Assembly: GCA_034408855.1 (NCBI GenBank)
Contig: JAWXCK010000283.1
Span: forward strand, 1 to 64,000
Length of the DNA: 64,000 nucleotides
Direction of reading: 5' to 3'
Source of the DNA: JAIYDQ01 sp034408855
GTDB lineage: Bacteria; Planctomycetota; Planctomycetia; Pirellulales; Pirellulaceae
Part shown: piece by piece, positions 8,499 through 16,144 of the stretch
How positions within the stretch are numbered: the first letter of the stretch is position 1
Layout: each line of letters starts with the position of its first letter
The notes under the pieces: generated by a model
Database searches by the model: none
What the model saw: the letters and a program-made list of their open reading frames with translations, nothing else
Told to the model about the DNA's origin: nothing
Position numbers and translations under genes: made by a program

Positions 8499-9532
8499 CG
8501 AAAAAAGCATTACCCGTCGAGAACTCGGACTCCAACGAACAGTTGGCACTGATCGCTCGACTTTACTACGTCGATGGTTTGGGGCAAAGCGAAGTCGCCA
8601 AGCTTGCTGGTGTTTCTCAAGCCAAGATTTCGCGATTGCTATCGCTCGCTAAAGAACGAGGTATCGTGCGGATCTCGGTAACGGAATATGAACCTCGCGT
8701 ACAGTCACTGGAAGCAGAACTAAAAAAGCGATTCTCGTTAGACCCTGCGATCGTGATCAAGGTGCCGGAGGGGAATCAGGATGATAAGCTGCGTGAAACG
8801 GTAGGATATTTTGGTGCTCCGGTTATCCATGGGCAATTGTTAGCGAACCCGGTCGTCGCGATTGCTGGTGGTCGAACTATGGAAGCGTTAATTCGAAACT
8901 TGCCCACCACTGAAGCAGAGTCGATGTCGGTGGTGCAAGCGATGGGGAATGTCGATTCAATCCTTTTGCCTTTCGACGCTCAGGAAATCGGACGCGTCAC
9001 GGCGCAACGCATGGGTGGCACTTTTGTGTCGCTGAATACCCCAGCTTTTATTTCAGAAAAGCGAACCCGCGACGCGTTGCTCAATCTCGAACAGGTTCAA
9101 AACGTTCAAGAAACTTGGAGTCGATCAAAAATCGCTTTGGTCGGAATCGGCACACTTGACAATTCCGTCTTCGTCGAAAGAGGTACGTTGACAAGAAGCA
9201 TGCATCGCGAACTACTCAACGCCGGTGCTGTTGGCGAGCTCTGCGGCCGATTTATCGATGCCAACGGTAAAGAGATCCAAACGCAGTGGCGAGACTGTGT
9301 TGTGAGTATCGCCATCGAGCAGATAAAGAAAATCCCGCTTGTTTTGGCCGTCGTTTCCGGTAGTGATCGCTCGGAGGCAATTCATGCAGCCATTCGAGGA
9401 GAGCTTATCCAAGGCCTTCTCATCGATGAGCATGGTGCTCGATCGCTTCTCGAATTCGATCGAACCATGGTCGCCACCAACAAGACTTCCGCTATCCCGA
9501 ATCGGCCAGCCAGAAAAAAGGCTACGCGATGA
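8495..9532 (+). CDS. SorC-family (DeoR-like) sugar-binding transcriptional regulator
   Basis: An N-terminal helix-turn-helix (about residues 20-60, GQSEVAKLAGVSQAKISRL) is followed by a sugar-phosphate-binding domain of the SorC/CggR type; 345 aa is the family norm. These regulators usually bind a phosphorylated sugar made by the pathway they control. It overlaps the permease stop (ATGA) and the HAD phosphatase start (ATGA), so it is produced from the operon it likely regulates. The 7-2-7 palindrome at 4915 is a candidate target. The effector is unknown; a sugar or polyol phosphate that the next two enzymes handle is a reasonable guess. Confidence 0.88.
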   Translation: MTKKALPVENSDSNEQLALIARLYYVDGLGQSEVAKLAGVSQAKISRLLSLAKERGIVRISVTEYEPRVQSLEAELKKRFSLDPAIVIKVPEGNQDDKLRETVGYFGAPVIHGQLLANPVVAIAGGRTMEALIRNLPTTEAESMSVVQAMGNVDSILLPFDAQEIGRVTAQRMGGTFVSLNTPAFISEKRTRDALLNLEQVQNVQETWSRSKIALVGIGTLDNSVFVERGTLTRSMHRELLNAGAVGELCGRFIDANGKEIQTQWRDCVVSIAIEQIKKIPLVLAVVSGSDRSEAIHAAIRGELIQGLLIDEHGARSLLEFDRTMVATNKTSAIPNRPARKKATR

Positions 9533-10386
9533 CGTTTTCTTTAGATCACCTATTGAGCGAAGAGCTAGCTGCGCAATTATCGCAAATTTCGCATGTCGCA
9601 CTCGATATGGATGGCACGATCTACCATGGCGAAACGTTGTTGAGTTGCACGTTGCCGTTTCTCGAGCAACTCGACGATCTCGGTATTCGCCATACCTTTG
9701 TTACCAACAATCCTTCTAAAGGTCTCGACGATTATGTCGCGAAGTTACGTCGAATGGGGATTCCAGTAGAAGCCGATGAAATCTATACATCGGCATTGGC
9801 AACGATCGATTTTCTTCGACGCGATTTTCCAAAAGTGCGACGGATTTTCGCACTGGGAACACCGAGTATGCTCGCCGAATTCGAAGCGGCTGGTTTTGAA
9901 CTTACGGATGATGATGCTAACGACGTTCCCGATGCGGTAGTGATCGGTTTTGATCTGACGCTGACCTATTCACGACTCTGCCGGTCGGCCTGGTGGATTC
10001 GTCAAGGCAAAATCTATATTGCAACAAATCCTGATTGGGTTTGCCCAACCGAACTACCGACCGTCCTAGTCGACTGCGGATCGATCTGCGCTCTACTGGA
10101 GAAAGCGACTGGCCGATCACCCGACAAGGTGCTAGGCAAACCGGATCCGGCGATGATCGGGGGGATCATCGAGCGATACGAATTGCGAAACGACCAGATC
10201 GTGATGGTAGGCGATCGAATCTACACCGATATCTTGATGGCGCATCGAGCCAACATCTTGAGTGTGCTGGTCCTTACTGGTGAATGTACCGAACAAGACG
10301 CCGCCACGGCCGGTCCAGCCCCACATATCGTGGTCCCTAGTCTGGCAGAGTTCGGATTACTGCTCGAAAAATCGAGAAAGATGTGA
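9529..10386 (+). CDS. HAD-superfamily phosphatase, NagD/AraL-like
   Basis: Predicted sugar-phosphate phosphatase of HAD subfamily IIA. Seen: motif I DMDGTIYHG (about residue 25), motif II in FVTNNPSKG, and the late motifs KPDPAMIGG and MVGDRIYTDILMA; 285 aa. B. subtilis AraL, encoded next to AraM in the arabinose operon, belongs to the same group. Here too the gene directly precedes an araM homologue, by a TGATG overlap, suggesting a conserved functional pair. Substrate unknown; likely a small phosphorylated sugar or polyol, perhaps removed to limit toxic build-up. Confidence 0.85.
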   Translation: MTFSLDHLLSEELAAQLSQISHVALDMDGTIYHGETLLSCTLPFLEQLDDLGIRHTFVTNNPSKGLDDYVAKLRRMGIPVEADEIYTSALATIDFLRRDFPKVRRIFALGTPSMLAEFEAAGFELTDDDANDVPDAVVIGFDLTLTYSRLCRSAWWIRQGKIYIATNPDWVCPTELPTVLVDCGSICALLEKATGRSPDKVLGKPDPAMIGGIIERYELRNDQIVMVGDRIYTDILMAHRANILSVLVLTGECTEQDAATAGPAPHIVVPSLAEFGLLLEKSRKM

Positions 10387-11696
10387 TGCAGTTGATTCAA
10401 TATTCCAAATTGACTCTCGATCAAGCTTTATCGGCTGCTCGCGATACAAAAGGGCTGGCTATCGGACAGCAGATTCTTCCGCAGTCGGCGAAGCTTTTTC
10501 AACGGCACTTTGGCGAACAGCCAGCCGTGATCGTCACGGACAAGAATACATACGAAGCTGCCGGAAAAACAATTGCCAAGGCATTTGAAGACGCCGATCG
10601 AAAGCTGACGTCGCCGTTTATTTTTGACGACGAAGATCTCTTTGCTGAGCATACCTATGTCGAGCAACTTGAAGAGTTTCTTAGTCAGCATCGTTCGACT
10701 CCGATCGCTGTCGGTTCGGGAACGATCAATGACCTAGTTAAACTAGCGGCCCATCGGATGGGACGGAAATATTTTTGCGTCGCGACAGCCGCATCGATGG
10801 ATGGCTACACGGCCTACGGAGCATCGATTACCTACCAAGGTTCCAAGCAGACATTTGACTGCCCAGCCCCTTTGGTCGTGCTTGCAGATCTCGATGTCAT
10901 TGCAGCCGCCCCACCTGCCATGAAAGCTTGGGGGTATGCTGATTTGTTGGCGAAGATTACGGCAGGTGCCGATTGGATTCTTGCCGATGCGTTAGGCATC
11001 GAACCGATCGATCCGCTCGCGTGGTCGATTGTCCAAGGTGGATTGCGCGATGCGATTGCGAATCCAGAAAACATTCGTTCGGGCGACGCCAATGCACTTG
11101 GCAAATTGGTCGAAGGCTTAATGCTTAGCGGATTTGCCATGCAAGCCATGCGTTCAAGCCGACCTGCGTCGGGCGCCGAACATCAATTCAGTCACCTCTG
11201 GGACATGCAGCATCACACGCACCAGGGTTATGCTCCTTCTCATGGAGAGAAAGTAGGCATCGGGACACTCGCGGTTACCGAATTATACGAAAGAATTCTG
11301 GCAAATGCAGAGTTGCCAATCGTTCCATCATCGATCGTTGCTCGTTGGCCTTCCCAACAAGCTTGGATTGAATCAGCCAAGCAACTCTTTGCCGACGAGG
11401 AGTTGCAGGTAGTGGCGACGCGCGAGATTGCCGCTAAGTATATCGACCGAGAAACGCTGTTAAAGCAACTTGAATTCCTTCACGAGAATTGGCGAGAACT
11501 TCGACAACAGCTCCAAACGCAGTTGATTCCTCTTGGAACGCTGCGATCTATGCTCGCAACGGTGGGAGCACCGATCGAGTCCGAGCAGATCGGTATATCG
11601 AAGGATCGATTGCGCCGAAGTTACCGTGAAGCCTACTTTATTCGCCGTCGCTATACGGTGCTCGATTTCGCGACGAAGCTAGGCTTGCTCGAATGA
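10386..11696 (+). CDS. araM: sn-glycerol-1-phosphate dehydrogenase (AraM/EgsA family)
   Basis: Predicted NAD(P)-dependent interconversion of dihydroxyacetone phosphate and sn-glycerol-1-phosphate. Seen: the nucleotide-binding segment VGSGTINDL near residue 96, the metal-ligand Asp region ATAASMDGYTAYGAS, and later His ligands in SGAEHQFSHLWD and SHGEKVGIG. Length 436 aa, slightly above B. subtilis AraM because of a longer C-terminal part. ATG 10386 overlaps the HAD stop (TGATG); a GTG at 10383 is possible. It is the last gene of the sugar ABC operon. In archaea this enzyme makes the lipid backbone; in Bacillus it feeds heptaprenylglyceryl phosphate. The transporter context here suggests catabolism or salvage instead. 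Confidence 0.87.
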   Translation: MQLIQYSKLTLDQALSAARDTKGLAIGQQILPQSAKLFQRHFGEQPAVIVTDKNTYEAAGKTIAKAFEDADRKLTSPFIFDDEDLFAEHTYVEQLEEFLSQHRSTPIAVGSGTINDLVKLAAHRMGRKYFCVATAASMDGYTAYGASITYQGSKQTFDCPAPLVVLADLDVIAAAPPAMKAWGYADLLAKITAGADWILADALGIEPIDPLAWSIVQGGLRDAIANPENIRSGDANALGKLVEGLMLSGFAMQAMRSSRPASGAEHQFSHLWDMQHHTHQGYAPSHGEKVGIGTLAVTELYERILANAELPIVPSSIVARWPSQQAWIESAKQLFADEELQVVATREIAAKYIDRETLLKQLEFLHENWRELRQQLQTQLIPLGTLRSMLATVGAPIESEQIGISKDRLRRSYREAYFIRRRYTVLDFATKLGLLE

Positions 11697-11740
11697 TTCA
11701 ACGACCAAAATTGACGCTGTTCAATCATTTTCGATATCGA

Positions 11741-12718
11741 CTATCGGTCTTTACCTAGCACCGCTACGATCGCATGACCATCCGTTGACAGAATTTGCGT
11801 GTTGGTCAATGCGTTACCAAATTGCTCGAAGTCTTGAAATTTCCAGACGACATTTTTTTCACGATCGACCTCAATGATCTGGGGGTTATTGTTTCCGGCA
11901 TGACAATTGCCGATCACGATATTCCCCGACGGCAATTGCTGGAGGGTCGTTACCCAAGCTAATTCAATTCCCTTGAGATCCTTCGATTGGAGTTGCCAAA
12001 CGATCTTGCGGTCCGGCGTGATCTCGATGACTTGATGTCCGTTTCCGGTCGCAATTAAAGTATTGCCGTTCTCCAATCGCAGTGCCGAAAAGCATTGATT
12101 GCCGAAGCCTTCAACGCCGTGCCCAGGAGCGGGACTTCGATCGAAAAGTGGAACCGCATACTCCCACGCGATTTCTCCCTGTGACGAGTATTCGCGAACG
12201 ATCCCTTCGCCTTCTTGGCACACTAAGTAATTGCCCGATTCGAGTTTTCGAACTAAACGAGTATCGCGATGGGGGTGCGGGGAGGTAACCTTAAGGGCCA
12301 CTTCATGAACGACCTTGCCATGCACGTCGACTTCGAGAATGCGGCTTGTGCCACTTTCAACAATCATGGTGTTCCCATTTCCCAAGCGTTGAAAGGCATG
12401 CACTTCCAGTTTCTTGCCACGGTTTCCATGCGACGTCGAAGCATCATACTCCCAAATAGTCTTTCCCGATTTTGGATCGATTTCGGCAATATGAGTCCAA
12501 CTTGTTTGGAGTAATACGTGCCCATTGTCTAGCATGTGCAAATCGTGCAATGGACCGATCTTCATTTCCCACTCGGTGTTTCCGACTTCGTCGATAATCG
12601 CAATCCGATTTTTAGACGAATCTGCCGTCAACAACCGGTGTTGGGGCGAAGCCGCATCGATCAAGTTGACTGATGAAAGGAAAGTGACTAGAAGAAAGCA
12701 CCATGACGCAAATTTCAT
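11741..12718 (-). CDS. Secreted beta-propeller protein (PQQ/arylsulfotransferase-like)
   Basis: No enzymatic role can be assigned. Seen: a signal peptide (MKFASWCFLLVTFLSS...AAS) and then repeated blades with the pattern hydrophobic-LENGN-hydrophobic-A/V (LDNGHVLL, LGNGNTMI, LESGNYLV, LENGNTLI, LPSGNIVI), about one per 45-50 residues. This is typical of exported PQQ-like or arylsulfotransferase-like six-bladed propellers in planctomycetes. ATG 12718 is chosen because it places the signal peptide at the N-terminus; the ORF is open to 12823. It stands alone between the araM operon (convergent) and a repeat-bearing gap. Confidence 0.75.
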   Translation of the reverse strand: MKFASWCFLLVTFLSSVNLIDAASPQHRLLTADSSKNRIAIIDEVGNTEWEMKIGPLHDLHMLDNGHVLLQTSWTHIAEIDPKSGKTIWEYDASTSHGNRGKKLEVHAFQRLGNGNTMIVESGTSRILEVDVHGKVVHEVALKVTSPHPHRDTRLVRKLESGNYLVCQEGEGIVREYSSQGEIAWEYAVPLFDRSPAPGHGVEGFGNQCFSALRLENGNTLIATGNGHQVIEITPDRKIVWQLQSKDLKGIELAWVTTLQQLPSGNIVIGNCHAGNNNPQIIEVDREKNVVWKFQDFEQFGNALTNTQILSTDGHAIVAVLGKDR

Positions 12719-12810
12719 TTTCTTATTCGATCCTATCAAAGATTGCTCGTTAGACATGTATTTCACGCATTCTCTTGGAATCGGTCCGCAATAGCAAGCG
12801 TCGCAAGTAC

Positions 12811-12890
12811 CTAGATTATTCATTAGCCGGCGTGCGTTAGCACCGGTTCGCTGGAATTGCTGGGAAACCGGACGCTAACGCGTTCCGGCT
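12811..12890. repeat. Intergenic repeat family A, full copy forming a long imperfect hairpin
   Basis: The left part (12811-12852) matches 4791-4832 at 39 of 42 positions. Arms 12825-12848 and 12866-12890 are largely complementary: the reverse complement of the right arm shares AGCCGG, CGTTAGC and CCGGTT blocks with the left. This gives a hairpin of about 24 bp with a 17-nt loop. It lies between two divergent genes and reaches the first possible start of the methyltransferase ORF (TTG 12895), which argues against that start. Confidence 0.8.
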
Positions 12891-13005
12891 GATTTTGCAG
12901 ACGGCTTTTTCCTCGATCATTTACTCCCCTTTTTTGAAAGTGCCAAAGCACTATGCTTGTCGTTCGATCCAAACCACTTTTTTCGCTTTTAATCGAGAAT
13001 CATCG

Positions 13006-14205
13006 TTGACGACTCCTATTCGCATCGTGGTCCGGCCCAAAGGCCGTGGCGCAGTCATGTCTGGTCACCCTTGGGTGATGGCCGATTCATTGGTGTTGCC
13101 ATCGGAAGCCATTCCCGCAGGTACGAAGGTCGAGCTTACGATGCCCGATGGTTCGTTCTTGGCCAAAGGACTATTTAATCCGGCTAGTCGCATCGCGGTG
13201 CGGACGTATTCTCAAAAGGGTGATCAGACGCTTGATTCAGCGTTCTTTAAGCAACGGCTGGATCAAGCTCTCCGGCTTCGTGAATCGCACTACTTCGATG
13301 CTTCTCGCTCGGCCGTTCGCTTGGTTTTTAGCGAAGCCGATCATTTGTGTGGTTTAATCGTCGATCGATATGGCGACTACATTGTCGTTCAACAGACTGC
13401 AGCGGCGCTGACGAGCGTGATGCCCGAAATGATCGAGCATCTTCGCGAGCGACTGCATCCCAAAGGCATCCTTTGGATGGTCGATGCCTCGACGGCTAAG
13501 CTTGAAGGAATCGAAGGCTTCCATCGTTGGGTGGTAGGAACCGAACCGACCGAACCGATACAGATCATCGAGAACGATCTTCGTTTTGATGTCGATTTGC
13601 AATCGGGGCAGAAGACAGGTTACTATCTCGATCAGCGCGACAATCGCGCGGCAGCCGCGCGATGGATTCCACCCAACTCGAAAGTCTTAGATGTATGTTG
13701 TTACGTCGGCGGTTTTGCGTTAACGATAGCTAGACATTGTGAACGGAGCGAAGTTCTGGGCATCGATACGAGTTCAAGGGCAATCGAGATTGCAAAACGT
13801 TATGCGGCGATCAATGAACTAGGAAATGTTCAGTTCGAAGTCGGCGATTTCTTGAAATCGCTTGAAGCCAAGCAAGCGGCTGGCGAGCTTTTTGATGCCA
13901 TCGTGCTCGATCCACCCAAACTTGCAGGCTCTCGCGATTCGATCGAACGAGCTTTGCGAGCCTATCATCGCTTAAATTATTCAGCCGTGCGATTGCTTCG
14001 GCCTGGCGGATTGCTGGTTACTTGCAGTTGCTCGGGGCGAGTCAGTCGCGACGATTTTTATCGAGTCCTGCGCGGTGTCAGCAAACAATCGCGTCGATCG
14101 ATACAGATTTTAGAACAGCGAGGAGCGGCAGCCGATCACCCTGTTTCCACCGCCTGCCCGGAAACGGATTACCTCAAGTGTTTCATTTGTCGAGTGGGTG
14201 AGTAA
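13006..14205 (+). CDS. rlmI: Class I SAM-dependent rRNA methyltransferase, RlmI-like
   Basis: Predicted 23S rRNA m5C methyltransferase. Seen: an N-terminal PUA-type segment (VRPKGRGAVMSGHPWV, about residues 6-21), then the RlmI linker with GLIVDRYGDYIVVQ, and a Rossmann domain with the SAM motif VLDVCCYVGGFAL. The catalytic-site segment VLDPPKLAG follows, then LVTCSCSGRVS with the conserved cysteine. The start is uncertain: no ATG is available in the first 150 codons that would keep the PUA domain. TTG 13006, just before the conserved region, is preferred over TTG 12895, which lies at the edge of a repeat. It overlaps the convergent flippase-like gene by 23 bp. Confidence 0.85.
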   Translation: MTTPIRIVVRPKGRGAVMSGHPWVMADSLVLPSEAIPAGTKVELTMPDGSFLAKGLFNPASRIAVRTYSQKGDQTLDSAFFKQRLDQALRLRESHYFDASRSAVRLVFSEADHLCGLIVDRYGDYIVVQQTAAALTSVMPEMIEHLRERLHPKGILWMVDASTAKLEGIEGFHRWVVGTEPTEPIQIIENDLRFDVDLQSGQKTGYYLDQRDNRAAAARWIPPNSKVLDVCCYVGGFALTIARHCERSEVLGIDTSSRAIEIAKRYAAINELGNVQFEVGDFLKSLEAKQAAGELFDAIVLDPPKLAGSRDSIERALRAYHRLNYSAVRLLRPGGLLVTCSCSGRVSRDDFYRVLRGVSKQSRRSIQILEQRGAAADHPVSTACPETDYLKCFICRVGE

Positions 14206-15178
14206 CCGACTCGATTTGTATCCGTTTTATTTCTTTTGCCCCGAAAAAATAGTAGATCCCCCCAATCACTGCAACGACGATCAATTCAAAGCGAAACATG
14301 ACGGCTACGATTAATCCCTTGAAGCCAGCTGGAAGAATCGGCAATTCTTCGATCAGTTTCGCAACGGCCATTTCTTGCACACCGACACCGCCAGGCGTCA
14401 GCGGTAAGGCGGCGGCGGCGAAAGCTGGCGGTACCGTAAGAAAGTGCTCTGCCAGTGAAGGCGTTTCGGCATAGAGCGAAATTGAAATCAGATACATTCC
14501 AACGGTAAGCAGCGAATGCACCATAGCGGTCATGCCCAACAAGATACCGACCAAAGCTGGCCGACCTTCGAACAGCATTCCCGCCGAAGCCATGCGATGG
14601 AGGGTGTGTCCAAACATCGGGATTCTGTTGAGTAACTTAATCGGTAAATGATGGCCCGCAAAAGTTACAAGAGCTAGGCAAATGGTTCCGATAACGGAAC
14701 CGATCAGTGTTCCTCGGCGAATCCAATCCAGCGTCACCGACAGGCTGTTGGAATAAAGCTGAAGGCTAATCGCGGTCACATAGATCAGTCCCAGCAGGCC
14801 GACAATGCGGTCAACTAAAACCGACGCGATTACTTCGGGACGTTTCTTTCCTGCTTTGAGAGCCGCCGCGATGGCTCGAAACAAGTCGCCACCTATAGAA
14901 CCGAGTGAAACAAAATTAAAGAGATTGCCGAGAAAGCCAAACTTGATGGCTTCGGTCATGCTGATCGGAATTTGCAGTGCATGGACGAAAACGTACCATC
15001 GCAAATAGCTGATAACGTGTGCCACCAGGACTGCGACCAATGACGCGGCCAGCAAGCCCCAATTCTTCTCTTGTTGTACCAGCGTGTTCCAATCGTCGCG
15101 GTTGATCGACGCGCAGATCCAAACAAGAACCAAGACAAGGATCGTAAGTTTGACTGCGATAAGTAAGTTTTTTCGCAA
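14183..15178 (-). CDS. Polytopic membrane protein, lysylphosphatidylglycerol synthetase/UPF0104 flippase-like
   Basis: About eight hydrophobic segments across 331 residues, with the family pattern SYLRWYVFVHALQIP near residue 60, GNLFNFVSLGSIGGD near 88 and LPLTPGGVGVQEMAVA near 265. This is the membrane half of MprF/AglD-type proteins without the synthetase domain. Such proteins are thought to move or accommodate lipids. The predicted start is TTG 15178, 15 nt after the sdhB stop, so it is probably the last gene of the sdhCAB transcript. Whether this link is functional or only positional is unclear. Confidence 0.78.
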   Translation of the reverse strand: MRKNLLIAVKLTILVLVLVWICASINRDDWNTLVQQEKNWGLLAASLVAVLVAHVISYLRWYVFVHALQIPISMTEAIKFGFLGNLFNFVSLGSIGGDLFRAIAAALKAGKKRPEVIASVLVDRIVGLLGLIYVTAISLQLYSNSLSVTLDWIRRGTLIGSVIGTICLALVTFAGHHLPIKLLNRIPMFGHTLHRMASAGMLFEGRPALVGILLGMTAMVHSLLTVGMYLISISLYAETPSLAEHFLTVPPAFAAAALPLTPGGVGVQEMAVAKLIEELPILPAGFKGLIVAVMFRFELIVVAVIGGIYYFFGAKEIKRIQIESVTHPLDK

Positions 15179-15193
15179 TGAAAGCAGTCCGTG

Positions 15194-16057
15194 CTATCGG
15201 TCAAAAAACTTCTTGATGGCATAAACCGTCACGGCTCGCCCCGCACGAGCAATCGAAGTCGTCAATGGAATCTGTTTCGGACAGACGGCCACACAGTTTT
15301 GTGCATTCCCGCAGGCCTGGATGCCGCCGGGTTGCTTCAAGGCTTCCAAGCGTTCGTTCGCCATGTTTTTTCCGACCGGATGGCTATTGAACAGCATCGC
15401 TTGAGAAATTGCGTGAGCGCCGACAAACGCTTGATCGAAAGCTGTATTCTTGCGAGTTTGCAGTTCTTCCTCGGATTCGCCAGGTTGCAACTGTAGCTCG
15501 ATTTTATTAAACTGAGGACAGGCATCGAGACAGCAACCACAGCTCATACACTGACTCAACGGATAATCGCGTTCTTGGTCTTCTCGCGAAATTCTCGGGC
15601 CGGCTCCCATGTCGTAGTAGCCATCGACCGGCACCCATGCTTTGACGCGTTCCAGGGAGTGAAAGAGTCGATTGCGATCGACCATGAGGTCTCGAATGAC
15701 TGGGAATTTGGTCATTGGTCGCAATTCGATTTCAATCGGATTGGCTTCTAACAAACGATCGACCAATGCAGAACAGCTTTGTCGGACTCGGCCGTTGATC
15801 ACCATTGTGCAGGAACCGCAAACCTCTTCCAGGCAACCGCAATCCCAACTAACCGGTGCGACCGCCCGACCCTCGCTGGTGTTGCTTTGCGCCGCAACTT
15901 TCTGAAGGATGCTAATAACGTTCATGTCGGGTTCATAGCCGACTTGATGGCGTTCCCAATAGCTAGGCAACCCGGGTCCATCTTGTCGCAGAATATGTAC
16001 GTTGATTTTTTCGGGGCGACGGCGATGTTTGGTTGCTTCAGGAGTCGAGGCAATCAT
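15194..16057 (-). CDS. sdhB: Succinate dehydrogenase iron-sulfur subunit
   Basis: Electron-transfer subunit of respiratory complex II. Seen: plant-type [2Fe-2S] ligands in CGCLEEVCGSC plus a further Cys in QSC. C-terminal ferredoxin-type ligands for the [4Fe-4S] and [3Fe-4S] clusters are in CMSCGCCLDACP and CGNAQNCVAVCP. Length 287 aa is slightly longer than E. coli SdhB. The gene is third in the order sdhC-sdhA-sdhB, the Bacillus/epsilon arrangement with a single cytochrome b subunit. The sdhA-sdhB gap of 85 nt contains an inverted repeat at 16121-16144. Confidence 0.95.
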   Translation of the reverse strand: MIASTPEATKHRRRPEKINVHILRQDGPGLPSYWERHQVGYEPDMNVISILQKVAAQSNTSEGRAVAPVSWDCGCLEEVCGSCTMVINGRVRQSCSALVDRLLEANPIEIELRPMTKFPVIRDLMVDRNRLFHSLERVKAWVPVDGYYDMGAGPRISREDQERDYPLSQCMSCGCCLDACPQFNKIELQLQPGESEEELQTRKNTAFDQAFVGAHAISQAMLFNSHPVGKNMANERLEALKQPGGIQACGNAQNCVAVCPKQIPLTTSIARAGRAVTVYAIKKFFDR

Positions 16058-16120
16058 AAAAGCTTTCGTTGATGGATCTAGATTGGAAAAAGGTTAGTAA
16101 CTCGATAAATGCTTTGAGTC

Positions 16121-16144
16121 AATCGCGGCTTCGCTTTCGCGATT
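16121..16144. other. Inverted repeat in the sdhA-sdhB intercistronic region
   Basis: AATCGCG (16121-16127) and CGCGATT (16138-16144) pair perfectly around a 10-nt loop and overlap the sdhA stop codon. No T-run follows, so it is more likely an RNA processing or stability element than a terminator. Inference from sequence only. Confidence 0.35.
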
